From Lactococcus fujiensis JCM 16395 (lineage in GTDB: Bacteria > Bacillota > Bacilli > Lactobacillales > Streptococcaceae): 64,000 nucleotides of DNA. The stretch's first letter is position 1, and the number at the start of each line of letters is the position of its first letter. The position numbers were made by a program, and so were the translations under genes. Positions 51,457-60,662 of this stretch are shown piece by piece. The stretch is taken from positions 62,001-126,000 of the forward strand of contig NZ_JXJU01000003.1 in NCBI RefSeq assembly GCF_002441655.1. The letters run 5' to 3'. The notes under the pieces were generated by a model, which was given only the letters and a program-made list of their open reading frames with translations, had not been told where the DNA came from and searched no databases.

Positions 51457-53022
51457 ATGAGTAGAGAAGAAGAAATAAAAAAACGTCGTACGTTTGCGAT
51501 TATAAGTCACCCGGATGCTGGTAAAACAACGATTACAGAGCAGTTACTAAAATTTGGTGGTGCCATTCGTGAGGCAGGTACGGTTAAAGCTCGTAAAACT
51601 GGGAACTTTGCTAAATCTGACTGGATGGATATTGAAAAAGAACGTGGAATTTCTGTTACATCGTCAGTCATGCAATTTGACTATGCAGGTAAAAGGGTCA
51701 ATATTTTGGACACACCAGGGCATGAGGATTTCTCAGAGGATACCTATCGAACACTGATGGCTGTTGATGCTGCTGTAATGGTTATTGACTCAGCAAAAGG
51801 TATTGAAGCACAAACGAAAAAATTGTTCCAAGTTGTAAAGCACCGTAATATACCTGTTTTTACTTTCATAAATAAACTTGACCGTGATGGACGCGAACCT
51901 CTTGATTTACTAAGTGAATTGGAAGAAGTTCTAGGAATTGATTCTGTCCCAATGAATTGGCCAATCGGGATGGGGAAAAATTTCCAAGGGTTGTATGATT
52001 TTACAAATGACCGTGTGGAAGTCTATCAACCTACAGATGGGGAACGCTTTGTTGGCTTGTCAGAAGTGACAGCGGGGAATCACACACTTGCGAATAATCC
52101 ATTCTACACACAAGCGGTTGAAGATGCTGAATTGTTAGCAGATGCGGGGAATCAATTTGATGAAGAAAAAGTTATTTCTGGTCAGTTAACACCTGTTTAC
52201 TTTGGGTCAGCACTGACAAGTTTTGGGGTTCAAACTTTCTTGGAATCATTTCTTGAATATGCCCCAGAACCACATTCACATAAAACGGTTGATGATGAAG
52301 AAATTGAGCCACTTAACCCAGATTTTTCAGGCTTTGTCTTTAAAATTCAAGCCAATATGGATCCTCGTCACCGTGACCGAATTGCTTTTGTCCGGATTGT
52401 TTCTGGTGAATTTGAACGCGGAATGAGTGTAAACCTTGTTCGAACGGGCAAACAGGCAAAGCTTGCTAATGTTACTCAGTTTATGGCGGATAGTCGGGAA
52501 AATGTCCAAAATGCAGTAGCTGGAGATATTATTGGGGTGTATGATACAGGAACTTATCAAGTTGGAGATACAATGACGACTGGTAAACTCAAAAAAGCAT
52601 TTGAACCTTTGCCAACATTTACACCTGAATTATTTATGCGAGTTCAAGCCAAAAATGTTATGAAGCAAAAATCATTCCATAAAGGTATCGAACAATTGGT
52701 ACAAGAAGGTGCCATTCAGCTATATACAAATTTTACAACGGGGGATATTATGCTTGGTGCCGTTGGTCAATTGCAATTTGAAGTATTCAAAGACCGGATG
52801 GAACGGGAATATAATGCAGATATTATTATGACACCAATGGGCAAAAAGACGGTTCGTTGGATTAACCCAGAGCAATTAGATGAAAAAATGTCTTCATCAC
52901 GTAATATTTTGGCACGAGATCGATTTGATCACCCGCTCTTCTTATTTGAAAACGACTTTGCTTTGCGCTGGTTTAAAGATAAATATCCTGATGTTGAATT
53001 AAAAGAAGAATTTTCGGTATAA
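51457..53022 (+). CDS. prfC: Peptide chain release factor 3
   Basis: RF3 is a translational GTPase that recycles RF1/RF2 and promotes drop-off of short peptidyl-tRNAs. The 521-aa protein has G1 [10 protein letters not shown]2 region [13 protein letters not shown]3 DTPGHEDF, G4 [10 protein letters not shown] and the RF3 C-terminal domain ([20 protein letters not shown]). A palindrome copy lies at 52206 (Gly-Ser-Ala-Leu-Thr). Monocistronic, with a long leader and strong terminator. Confidence 0.97.
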   Translation: MSREEEIKKRRTFAIISHPDAGKTTITEQLLKFGGAIREAGTVKARKTGNFAKSDWMDIEKERGISVTSSVMQFDYAGKRVNILDTPGHEDFSEDTYRTLMAVDAAVMVIDSAKGIEAQTKKLFQVVKHRNIPVFTFINKLDRDGREPLDLLSELEEVLGIDSVPMNWPIGMGKNFQGLYDFTNDRVEVYQPTDGERFVGLSEVTAGNHTLANNPFYTQAVEDAELLADAGNQFDEEKVISGQLTPVYFGSALTSFGVQTFLESFLEYAPEPHSHKTVDDEEIEPLNPDFSGFVFKIQANMDPRHRDRIAFVRIVSGEFERGMSVNLVRTGKQAKLANVTQFMADSRENVQNAVAGDIIGVYDTGTYQVGDTMTTGKLKKAFEPLPTFTPELFMRVQAKNVMKQKSFHKGIEQLVQEGAIQLYTNFTTGDIMLGAVGQLQFEVFKDRMEREYNADIIMTPMGKKTVRWINPEQLDEKMSSSRNILARDRFDHPLFLFENDFALRWFKDKYPDVELKEEFSV

Positions 53023-53029
53023 AAATTAT

Positions 53030-53058
53030 AAAATCTGTCATTTTGGACAGATTTTTTT
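53030..53058 (+). terminator. Terminator of prfC
   Basis: AATCTGTC-ATTTTG-GACAGATT with a T run. Confidence 0.9.
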
Positions 53059-53116
53059 GTCAAGAAAGCCCTTTGAAAAATTTTCAAGAAAATAAATGGT
53101 GTAAGTAATCATTATG

Positions 53117-53242
53117 TGGTATAATAGATAAGTTACATCAGGCGAGTTGATTCATAAAAAAGTTGTCGCCTGTAATAGAGCTTCGTACTCTGTAATAATA
53201 TGATTGTCGGAAGACAAAATTTAGAAAACTATAGGTGAATAT
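53117..53242 (+). promoter_or_regulatory. cshA promoter and structured 5' leader
   Basis: Extended -10 TGGTATAAT (53117-53125) predicts a leader of about 110 nt. It has three hairpins in a row: CAGGCGA/TCGCCTG (53139-53172), AGAG/CTCT (53177-53191, flanked by the repeat TGTAATA), and TTGTC-GGAA-GACAA (53204-53217) with a GNRA-type loop. AGGTGA follows, 4 nt before the TTG start. Long structured leaders are typical of cold-regulated or autoregulated RNA helicase genes. Confidence 0.65.
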
Positions 53243-54883
53243 TTGAAATTCAACGAACTTGGTCTCTCAGAAGGCCTTCTTGCAGAATTAACAGCAATTG
53301 GCTACGAAAAACCAACTCCAATTCAAGAGCAAACAATTAAACTTGCCCTTGATGGTAAAGATGTACTCGGACAAGCACAAACAGGGACTGGTAAAACAGC
53401 CGCGTTTGGTTTGCCAACAATTGAAAAAATCGATAATAATGGTGGCTTACAAGCTCTTGTCATTGCACCAACTCGTGAACTTGCTGTTCAAAACCAAGAG
53501 GAATTATTCCGTTTTGGTAAATATAAAGGCTTGAAAGTCCGCACAGTATATGGTGGTTCAAGCATTGAAAAACAAATTAAAGCACTCAAATCAGGTGTCC
53601 ATATTGTTGTTGGTACACCAGGTCGTTTGGTGGACTTGATTAAACGTAAAGCATTGAAATTGGATACCATTGAAACATTGATTCTTGATGAAGCTGATGA
53701 AATGCTTAATATGGGATTCCTTGAAGATATTGAATTCATTATCGGAAGTACACCAAGTACACGTCAAACATTACTTTTCTCAGCAACCATGCCAAATGAC
53801 ATCAAAAAAATTGGTGTTAAATTCATGCATGATCCACAACAAATCAAAGTAGCAGCGAAAGAAATGACCGCTGATAACATTGATCAATATTATATCAAAG
53901 CGAAAGAATTTGAAAAATTTGATATTTTGACTCGTTTACTTGATGTAGAACGTCCCGAACTTGCAATTGTTTTTGGACGTACAAAACGTCGTGTTGACGA
54001 ATTGATTCGTGGACTTAAACTTCGGGGTTACCGCGCTGAAGGAATGCATGGTGACTTGGATCAAAACAAACGTTTGGCCGTTTTGCGTGATTTCAAAGCA
54101 GGGCATATTGATGTCTTAGTCGCAACAGACGTTGCAGCGCGTGGACTTGATGTATCTGGTGTGACGCACGTTTACAATTACGACATTACTCAAGATCAAG
54201 AAAGCTACGTTCACCGTATTGGACGTACAGGTCGTGCTGGTAACAAAGGTCGTTCAACAACCTTTGTTTCTTATAATGAAATGGGTTACCTCCGTGCCAT
54301 CGAGAACATGACTAAAAAGCCTATGAAAGGCATTAAACCACCAACTAAAGATGAAGCCTACAAAGCCTCTCTTGGTGTTGCTATGGATGAAGTCATGCGT
54401 GATCTAGACATAGCTTCAAATGCAGATGCACAAACTAAGTTGCACAAATTTGATAAACAAGCTGAAAAATTACTTGAACAATTTGATGCCATGGAATTGG
54501 TTGATCTACTCTTACAAAGTCGTGTAAAAGATCCTGATAATCAAGAAGAAGTTAAAATTTCTGCTGAACGTCCATTGCCATTTAACGGTGAAGATGGCCG
54601 AGGTAAAAAACCACGTGCAGGACATCGTAATCGCGATAAGAAAGATCGCAAATGGCGTGATCGCGATGACGATAACCGTGGTGGATATCGTGGCAATCGT
54701 GATAAAGATGGTAAAGGTGATCGTAAACCTTGGAATCGTGACCGTGATAAAGATCGTGGCGGATACAAAGGAAAACGTGAAGACCGTAAATTTGACAACA
54801 AAAACTCAAATAAAAAACCACGTAAATCAACAGGAACTGAAAAGAGTGCTGGTTTTGTGATGCGCAACCGTGGAGATAAATAA
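53243..54883 (+). CDS. cshA: DEAD-box RNA helicase (CshA type)
   Basis: ATP-dependent RNA helicase linked to mRNA decay and cold growth. The 546-aa protein has the Q motif (LGLSEGLLAEL...PTPIQEQTI), motif I AQTGTGKT, Ia PTRELAVQ, II DEAD, III SAT, V ATDVAARGLDV and VI HRIGRTGRAG. The tail from about residue 455 is highly charged, with RGG/RD repeats (NRDKDGKGDRKPWNRDRDKD), which bind RNA. The start is TTG at 53243; the sequence MKFNELGLSE agrees with orthologues. It is controlled through a structured leader. Confidence 0.95.
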   Translation: MKFNELGLSEGLLAELTAIGYEKPTPIQEQTIKLALDGKDVLGQAQTGTGKTAAFGLPTIEKIDNNGGLQALVIAPTRELAVQNQEELFRFGKYKGLKVRTVYGGSSIEKQIKALKSGVHIVVGTPGRLVDLIKRKALKLDTIETLILDEADEMLNMGFLEDIEFIIGSTPSTRQTLLFSATMPNDIKKIGVKFMHDPQQIKVAAKEMTADNIDQYYIKAKEFEKFDILTRLLDVERPELAIVFGRTKRRVDELIRGLKLRGYRAEGMHGDLDQNKRLAVLRDFKAGHIDVLVATDVAARGLDVSGVTHVYNYDITQDQESYVHRIGRTGRAGNKGRSTTFVSYNEMGYLRAIENMTKKPMKGIKPPTKDEAYKASLGVAMDEVMRDLDIASNADAQTKLHKFDKQAEKLLEQFDAMELVDLLLQSRVKDPDNQEEVKISAERPLPFNGEDGRGKKPRAGHRNRDKKDRKWRDRDDDNRGGYRGNRDKDGKGDRKPWNRDRDKDRGGYKGKREDRKFDNKNSNKKPRKSTGTEKSAGFVMRNRGDK

Positions 54884-54898
54884 TTCACAAGTCTCCAT

Positions 54899-54941
54899 TT
54901 CCATTCTCGCTAAGCGCCCAAAGGTGTAAGGCGAATGGGAA
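54899..54941 (+). other. Two-tier hairpin after cshA
   Basis: CCATTC (54901-54906) pairs with GAATGG (54933-54938). Inside it GCGCC (54914-54918) pairs with GGTGT (54923-54927) around a CAAA loop. No T tract follows; it may be a 3' UTR structure or a small RNA. Confidence 0.45.
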
Positions 54942-54976
54942 TCATTTGTATTGGTGAAGATGAATTCATTTTTATT

Positions 54977-55005
54977 AAAATCTGTCAGTGATGACAGATT
55001 TTTTT
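54977..55005 (+). terminator. Terminator upstream of era
   Basis: AAAATCTGTCA-GTGA-TGACAGATTTT with T run. The arms also form a one-mismatch copy of the dispersed palindrome. Confidence 0.9.
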
Positions 55006-55094
55006 GATAAAAACATGTTATAATAGTTTTAATAGAAATGCCAGAATACCTTATTCTACTTGAATAGGGACAATTAGAAAAAGAGAATTTATAT

Positions 55095-56006
55095 ATGACA
55101 AATAAAAATTTTAAATCCGGCTTTGTGGCTATTTTAGGTCGTCCAAATGTTGGCAAATCAACCTTTATGAATCATGTCATGGGGCAAAAAATTGCCATCA
55201 TGTCGGATAAGCCTCAAACTACGAGAAATAAAATTCAAGGAATCTATACAACTGAAAATGAACAAATTGTGTTCATTGACACTCCGGGAATTCACAAGCC
55301 GCACAATGCATTAGGTGACTTTATGGTTCAATCAGCATATTCGACACTTCGTGAATGTGATGTCGTTCTGTTCATGGTTGCCGCAGATGAGCCTCGGTCA
55401 ACCGGTGAAAATATGATTATTGAACGCTTGAAAACAGCAGAAGTTCCAGTTATTCTGGTGGTCAATAAAATTGATAAAATACATCCAGACCGATTGTTTG
55501 AAATCATCACTGATTATACTTCACAAATGGATTTTGCAGAAGTTGTACCAATTTCAGCTTTAGCTGGAAATAATACGGAAACATTACTTCAAACTCTATC
55601 TGATAAGTTGTCGGTAGGACCACAATACTTCCCAGAAGACCAAATCACTGATCACCCAGAACGTTTTTTGGTTTCAGAAATGATCCGTGAAAAAATCTTG
55701 CTCTTAACGAGAGAAGAAGTTCCACATAGCATTGCTGTCATTACTGACAAGATGTCTCGCGATGAAGAAACTGGAAAAATTCACATCATGGCAACCATTA
55801 TTGTTGAACGGAAGTCTCAAAAAGGAATTGTTTTGGGTAAAGGTGGAGACATGATTCGTAAAATTGGAAAAATGGCTCGACGTGATATTGAAGTAATGCT
55901 GGGAGATAAAGTCTACCTTGAAACTTGGGTCAAAGTCAAGAATGATTGGCGTGATCGGAAAATGGATTTAGCCGATTTCGGTTATAAAAAAGACGATTAT
56001 ATGTAA
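55095..56006 (+). CDS. era: GTPase Era
   Basis: Essential GTPase for 16S rRNA and 30S maturation. The 303-aa protein has G1 GRPNVGKS, switch [13 protein letters not shown]3 DTPG, G4 NKID and the KH domain ([21 protein letters not shown], quoted as [12 protein letters not shown] and GGDMIRKIG). Extended -10 TGTTATAAT at 55016 drives it alone, with a leader of about 65 nt. The frequent neighbours ybeY and dgkA are not in this window. Confidence 0.97.
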   Translation: MTNKNFKSGFVAILGRPNVGKSTFMNHVMGQKIAIMSDKPQTTRNKIQGIYTTENEQIVFIDTPGIHKPHNALGDFMVQSAYSTLRECDVVLFMVAADEPRSTGENMIIERLKTAEVPVILVVNKIDKIHPDRLFEIITDYTSQMDFAEVVPISALAGNNTETLLQTLSDKLSVGPQYFPEDQITDHPERFLVSEMIREKILLLTREEVPHSIAVITDKMSRDEETGKIHIMATIIVERKSQKGIVLGKGGDMIRKIGKMARRDIEVMLGDKVYLETWVKVKNDWRDRKMDLADFGYKKDDYM

Positions 56007-56011
56007 TAATG

Positions 56012-56036
56012 AATGGCGAGAAATCGTCATTTTTTA
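56012..56036 (+). terminator. Terminator of era
   Basis: AATGGCGA-GAAA-TCGTCATT with one G-U pair and a T run. Confidence 0.82.
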
Positions 56037-56155
56037 ATTTTTATGAAAAAATTGTTTTTTGCAAATTTACTGAACTTTCCACACAAATATATGTTTTCTG
56101 TAATCTTTTGTGATATAATAGGAGAATTAAATCTTATTTGAGGAGCTTATAATAA

Positions 56156-57748
56156 ATGTGTGGTTTTTTATTTATGGGAGTAGCAGATCTTGCTGACGAG
56201 GAGGTCATTGAAAGTTTGGAATTGATTCAACACCGGGGACCCGATGATGCTCAATTCGTTCGTGACGCGCTAGGAAATGACTTTTGTTTTCAACGCTTAT
56301 CAATTATGGATCTTTCTGTTTTAGGGCGCCAGCCCTTTGAGTTAAACGGCAAACGACTGATGTGTAATGGCGAGGTCTATAACTTTACTCAATTGCGCAA
56401 ATTTCTTGAAACTAAAGGTTACCATTTCACCGGAAATTCTGACTGCGAGGTTCTTATTCCTTTATTTGAAACACAAGGCATCGAAAATATGGTTAAAATG
56501 TTAGATGCCGAATTTGCATTGATTTTGGTTGATGAAAATACCAACGAAGTTTTTGCTGCGCGTGACCCTTTTGGAATTCGCCCACTTTTTTATGGATATG
56601 CCAAGAAAACTGGTAAGATTTGTTTTGCATCGGAAGCTAAGGCCCTGATTAAAAATTGTCACGATGTTGCCCCATTTCCACCAGGCTATTATTACGCTGC
56701 AGGTGAATTTCATCTGTACCACGATATCTCAAAAGTTGATGTTATCGTCGAAGAGCCTTTGGCTGAAATTTCAGGGCATATTCGTCGCAAATTGGAACGT
56801 GCGGTAAAAAAACGCCTCCATGCTGATGCTCCAATGGGGTATTTATTATCCGGAGGACTTGATAGTTCACTTGTTTGTGCAATTGCTGCCCGTGAATTGG
56901 AACAGCCCATTAAAACCTTCGCAATAGGAATGGAGACTGATCCAATTGATTTAAAATATGCTAAAGAAGTTGCTGATTTCCTAAAATCTGAACACACTGA
57001 AGTTATTATGACAAAAGAGGACGTCTTGGAAAATTTGCGTGAAGTGATTTACCACCTCGAGACTTGGGATATTACCACCATCCGTGCATCAATTGGCATG
57101 TATATGATTTGTAAGTACATTCATGAAAACACTGAATTGAAAGTGTTAATGACTGGTGAAGTTTCTGACGAAATGTTCGGGTACAAATATACTGATTTCG
57201 CCCCATCAGCATCGGAATTTCAAATGGAAGCTGCAAAGCGGGTTCGTGAGCTCTACATGTATGACGTTTTACGAGCCGACCGGTGCCTCGCTGCTAACTC
57301 ACTTGAGGCACGTGTGCCATTTGCTGACTTAGACTTTGCCAAATATGTCATGTCAATCAATCCTGAACGTAAGCTCAACACCTATAACAAAGGAAAATAC
57401 CTACTCCGTCATGCTTTTGAAGGAACGGAACTTTTACCAGATGAAATCCTATTCCGTGAAAAAGCTGCCTTCTCTGATGCTGTAGGACATTCTATGGTTG
57501 ATTATTTGAAAGCATATGCTGAAGAAAAATATTCAGATGAAGATTTAGCTCAAGCTCCTATTAAATACCCTACACATACACCATTTACCAAGGAATCTCT
57601 CATGTACCGAGATATATTTGAAGAATTTTATCCTGGTTATGATGGATGGATCAAGGATTTCTGGATGCCGAATAAAGCTTGGGTGGGCGAAGAAGTCAAT
57701 GATCCATCAGCGCGAGTCCTTTCAAATTATGGCGAATCGGGAAAATAA
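56156..57748 (+). CDS. asnB: Asparagine synthetase B (glutamine hydrolysing)
   Basis: Makes asparagine from aspartate, ATP and glutamine. The 530-aa protein has the class II glutaminase with nucleophile Cys2 (MCGFLF), LIQHRGPDD and RDPFGIRPLFYG. Its synthetase domain has the PP-loop GYLLSGGLDSSLV. Glu/Asp-rich LMTGEVSDEMFGYKY and LEARVPFADLDF complete it. Extended -10 TGATATAAT (56111-56119) and GAGGAG precede the ATG. Monocistronic; no T-box is seen in the leader. Confidence 0.96.
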   Translation: MCGFLFMGVADLADEEVIESLELIQHRGPDDAQFVRDALGNDFCFQRLSIMDLSVLGRQPFELNGKRLMCNGEVYNFTQLRKFLETKGYHFTGNSDCEVLIPLFETQGIENMVKMLDAEFALILVDENTNEVFAARDPFGIRPLFYGYAKKTGKICFASEAKALIKNCHDVAPFPPGYYYAAGEFHLYHDISKVDVIVEEPLAEISGHIRRKLERAVKKRLHADAPMGYLLSGGLDSSLVCAIAARELEQPIKTFAIGMETDPIDLKYAKEVADFLKSEHTEVIMTKEDVLENLREVIYHLETWDITTIRASIGMYMICKYIHENTELKVLMTGEVSDEMFGYKYTDFAPSASEFQMEAAKRVRELYMYDVLRADRCLAANSLEARVPFADLDFAKYVMSINPERKLNTYNKGKYLLRHAFEGTELLPDEILFREKAAFSDAVGHSMVDYLKAYAEEKYSDEDLAQAPIKYPTHTPFTKESLMYRDIFEEFYPGYDGWIKDFWMPNKAWVGEEVNDPSARVLSNYGESGK

Positions 57749-57918
57749 CAGGTGTTTTTGTTCGATGTATTGAATTGGAATAGTAAATTTCACGATTACT
57801 CAGCTCATTCTTTTCTAAAATATGTTAAAATTAATCTGTCAGTGCTGATCATCTCAAAAATTTTGGAGTCAGTAGTGATGGATTTTATTTATTGAAAAAT
57901 AGAAAAAATGGAGGGAAG

Positions 57919-58767
57919 ATGCCAGAATTACCAGAAGTCGAAACTGTCAGGAGAGGACTTTCACAACAAATCATTGGACAAAAAATTGTTAAAATTGAGT
58001 CGAGTTATCCTAGAATGATTTTGACGGGATTGACTGAATTACAAGAGCAATTGACAAATAAGGTCATTACTGGTATCTCAAGACGTGGGAAATATCTCAT
58101 TTTTGAATTCGATGCACCATATCGTTTAATTTCACATCTCCGTATGGAGGGGAAGTACCGCTTAGAAAAAGGGGGTACTCAACCGCTTAAACATGACCAT
58201 ATTTTCGTATCGCTGGCTTCAAATCAAGGAAGCGGTGAACATCCGGATCAAATACTAGTCTATGCAGACGTACGAAAATTTGGGACTTGGGAACTGATTG
58301 GTGCAGATGCCCTTTCAACTTATTTTAAACAAAAAAAGATTGGCCCCGAACCTACCCCGATGGATTTTGATGAATCGCTTTTTGCAGAAAAATTAAATCA
58401 TTCGGCAAAAAAAATAAAACCTTATTTACTTGAACAAACACTTGTTGCAGGATTGGGAAATATCTATGTCGATGAAGTTTTATTTCAGGCAAAAATTCAT
58501 CCCGAAACAATTTCGTCAGAACTGACGACAAAACAAATTCATCTATTGCATGATACGATCATTGAAATCTTGCAAAAAGCGACTAATTTGGGAGGATCCA
58601 GTATTCGAACCTACAAAAATTCTTTTGGTAAACAAGGGGAAATGCAAAAAGAATTGAAAGTTTATGGCAAAAAAGGGGAAAAATGTCCAAACTGTAATCA
58701 TCTCATTGAGAAAATAAAGGTAGCTGGTCGTGGTACACACTATTGCCCAAACTGTCAAAAAATATAG
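57919..58767 (+). CDS. mutM: Formamidopyrimidine-DNA glycosylase
   Basis: Removes oxidised purines (8-oxoguanine, Fapy) from DNA. The 282-aa protein starts MPELPEVETVRRGL, in which Pro2 is the nucleophile and Glu3 the catalytic acid. It has QTLVAGLGNIYVDE and ends in the zinc finger CPNC...CPNC. GGAGGG precedes the ATG at 57919. The leader contains extended -10 TGTTAAAAT (57823-57831) and a one-mismatch palindrome copy at 57839. fpg upstream of recA is known in L. lactis and links oxidative damage repair with recombination. Confidence 0.96.
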   Translation: MPELPEVETVRRGLSQQIIGQKIVKIESSYPRMILTGLTELQEQLTNKVITGISRRGKYLIFEFDAPYRLISHLRMEGKYRLEKGGTQPLKHDHIFVSLASNQGSGEHPDQILVYADVRKFGTWELIGADALSTYFKQKKIGPEPTPMDFDESLFAEKLNHSAKKIKPYLLEQTLVAGLGNIYVDEVLFQAKIHPETISSELTTKQIHLLHDTIIEILQKATNLGGSSIRTYKNSFGKQGEMQKELKVYGKKGEKCPNCNHLIEKIKVAGRGTHYCPNCQKI

Positions 58768-58905
58768 TCAAAAAAAATAAAACTTCCTGTTACAATTCGA
58801 ATTTATTTTCGTATAAAAAAATAGGAGGAAAAAAAGTAAAAAGACTTATCAAAATTATAGAAAAATGCTATAATTAATTATAAATAAAAATAACGGAGAA
58901 CAAAT

Positions 58906-60072
58906 TTGGCAACAAAGAAAAAAACTAATTTTGACGATATTACCAAAAAATATGGTGAAGCAAGAGATAAAGCATTGAACGATGCACTAGCTTTAATTGA
59001 AAAGGATTTTGGTAAAGGTTCGCTTATGCGTCTTGGTGAAGCGGCAAATCAAAAGGTGCAGGTTATGAGTTCGGGCTCTCTTGCCCTTGATATCGCACTT
59101 GGTGCGGGTGGATATCCTAAAGGTCGTATTGTTGAGATCTATGGTCCAGAATCATCTGGTAAAACCACTGTGGCCCTTCATGCAGTAGCCTCGGTTCAAA
59201 AAGATGGTGGGATTGCTGCCTATATTGACGCTGAAAATGCACTTGATCCAGAATATGCCAAAGCACTTGGCGTTAATATTGATGAGCTTCTACTCAGCCA
59301 ACCAGATTATGGTGAACAAGGGTTACAAATTGCAGAACGCTTGATTCAATCAGGTGCTGTTGACCTCGTTGTTATTGACTCTGTTGCTGCATTGGTACCA
59401 AAAGCTGAAATTGACGGTGAAATTGGTGATAGTTCAGTTGGTTTGCAGGCCCGTATGATGTCACAAGCCATGCGTAAATTGGCTGGTCACATTAATAAAA
59501 CAAAAACAACAGCAATTTTTATCAATCAGTTACGTGAAAAAGTTGGGGTCATGTTTGGTTCGCCTGAAACAACACCTGGTGGACGTGCGCTTAAGTTTTA
59601 TGCTTCTGTTCGTCTTGATGTCCGTGGTTCTACTAAAATTGATGAAGGAACAGGTGATAATAAAGTTTCAATCGGTAAGGAAACAAAAATTAAAGTCGTT
59701 AAAAACAAGGTTGCTCCACCTTTCAAAACAGCTTTTGTCGATATTATGTTTGGTGAGGGAATTTCCAAAACAGGAGAACTGCTTAAAATTGCTGTTGACG
59801 AAGGCTACATAAAAAAATCAGGAGCTTGGTTTGCATATAATGATGAAAAAATTGGGCAAGGGGCGGAAAAAGCAAAAGCCTATCTTGCTGAACATCCAGA
59901 CGTATTTGATGAATTGGACAAGAAAATTCGTTTGGCGCATGGCCTAATTAAATCTGAGGATGAAACAGTAGTTGAACCTGAGAAAGCAAAAAAATCGGCC
60001 AAAGCTGCTGTTGTAAAGGAAAAAAATATCGAAAATTCCGATTCTCAAGAAATTGAATTGGACTTAGAATAA
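58906..60072 (+). CDS. recA: Recombinase RecA
   Basis: Strand-exchange ATPase and SOS co-protease. The 388-aa protein has Walker [10 protein letters not shown], Walker [11 protein letters not shown], loop L1 [16 protein letters not shown], and an acidic C-terminal tail. The start is TTG (58906) after [17 protein letters not shown] agrees with lactococcal RecA. It has its own extended -10 TGCTATAAT (58866-58874), so it can be read both from fpg and alone. I see no clear SOS-type box. Confidence 0.98.
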   Translation: MATKKKTNFDDITKKYGEARDKALNDALALIEKDFGKGSLMRLGEAANQKVQVMSSGSLALDIALGAGGYPKGRIVEIYGPESSGKTTVALHAVASVQKDGGIAAYIDAENALDPEYAKALGVNIDELLLSQPDYGEQGLQIAERLIQSGAVDLVVIDSVAALVPKAEIDGEIGDSSVGLQARMMSQAMRKLAGHINKTKTTAIFINQLREKVGVMFGSPETTPGGRALKFYASVRLDVRGSTKIDEGTGDNKVSIGKETKIKVVKNKVAPPFKTAFVDIMFGEGISKTGELLKIAVDEGYIKKSGAWFAYNDEKIGQGAEKAKAYLAEHPDVFDELDKKIRLAHGLIKSEDETVVEPEKAKKSAKAAVVKEKNIENSDSQEIELDLE

Positions 60073-60082
60073 TTAATAATAG

Positions 60083-60115
60083 AAAATAGAGATTTTTTAA
60101 AATCTCTATTTTTAG
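60083..60115 (+). terminator. Terminator of recA
   Basis: AAATAGAGATTTT / AAAATCTCTATTT with T run. Confidence 0.9.
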
Positions 60116-60177
60116 TTATTGACAGTTTGGTATGATTGGTCTATAATTTTCTCAAGTCTCAATATCAGGAGGTGTAG

Positions 60178-60627
60178 ATGTCCAAAAATGTCAAAAAAAT
60201 TATCCGGTGGGGACTACCACTTTATGCCCTTTTATCACTTCTCTCTCTAGTGATCTATATATCATTTCACACAATTTTTTACCAAATTAATTGGAATAAG
60301 TATGCGAGTGATGGAAATTACTACATCAAAGTTCAAAAAATAATGCAAGGAGGATTATTGAGACTCAGCGGCAACCAAAATACTGTTCAATCCCCTTTTC
60401 TAATCAGTCTTTTGATTCTAGGAATTTTGTTAAGTATCGTAATATTTGTCATTACTTACACCACTTTTTATGCACGAACCTTTCTGCCATTAGTGACATG
60501 CGTTGCCTATTTAATTCCATTGGTCACAAATTTAGGGACGAATCTTTTGATGACGTTCATTCTGGCTTATCTTTTGATTTTTTTATCCAGTTTTTTGACG
60601 TCTGCTTCATTAAAAAGCCTTTATTAG
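60178..60627 (+). CDS. Small polytopic membrane protein, unknown function
   Basis: The 149-aa product is not recognised. Hydrophobic segments lie at about residues 12-34, 77-97, 100-120 and 122-142, and an extracytoplasmic region of about 35 residues separates the first two (YASDGNYYIKVQKIMQGG). The N-terminus is basic (MSKNVKKIIRW). AGGAGGTG before the ATG is near-perfect, and TATAATTTT near 60142 with TTGACA upstream (60119) is its promoter. It is convergent with the permease gene. Confidence 0.75.
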   Translation: MSKNVKKIIRWGLPLYALLSLLSLVIYISFHTIFYQINWNKYASDGNYYIKVQKIMQGGLLRLSGNQNTVQSPFLISLLILGILLSIVIFVITYTTFYARTFLPLVTCVAYLIPLVTNLGTNLLMTFILAYLLIFLSSFLTSASLKSLY

Positions 60628-60628
60628 T

Positions 60629-60662
60629 AAAAAAAACACTCGACTTGGTCAGGTGTTTTTTG
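60629..60662. terminator. Bidirectional terminator between convergent genes
   Basis: AAAACAC and GTGTTTT arms enclose a GAC-TTG-GTC hairpin, with A and T flanks; it overlaps the end of the permease gene. Confidence 0.7.

Noticed and set aside
54588-54860. Tandem DNA repeat in the cshA tail
   Set aside because: The CGTGAT/GATCG-rich pattern follows from coding Arg-Asp repeats; spacing is irregular, so it is not a separate DNA element.
54541-54888. Long minus-strand frames opposite the end of cshA
   Set aside because: They mirror the repetitive Arg/Asp-rich tail of CshA, lack ribosome sites and have low-complexity composition.
56007-56155. CodY box or T-box before asnB
   Set aside because: The best CodY-like match has about five mismatches and no T-box core sequence is present.
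58768-58905. SOS operator upstream of recA
   Set aside because: Only a short ATTCGAAT is visible; no convincing LexA- or HdiR-type dyad sits on the promoter.
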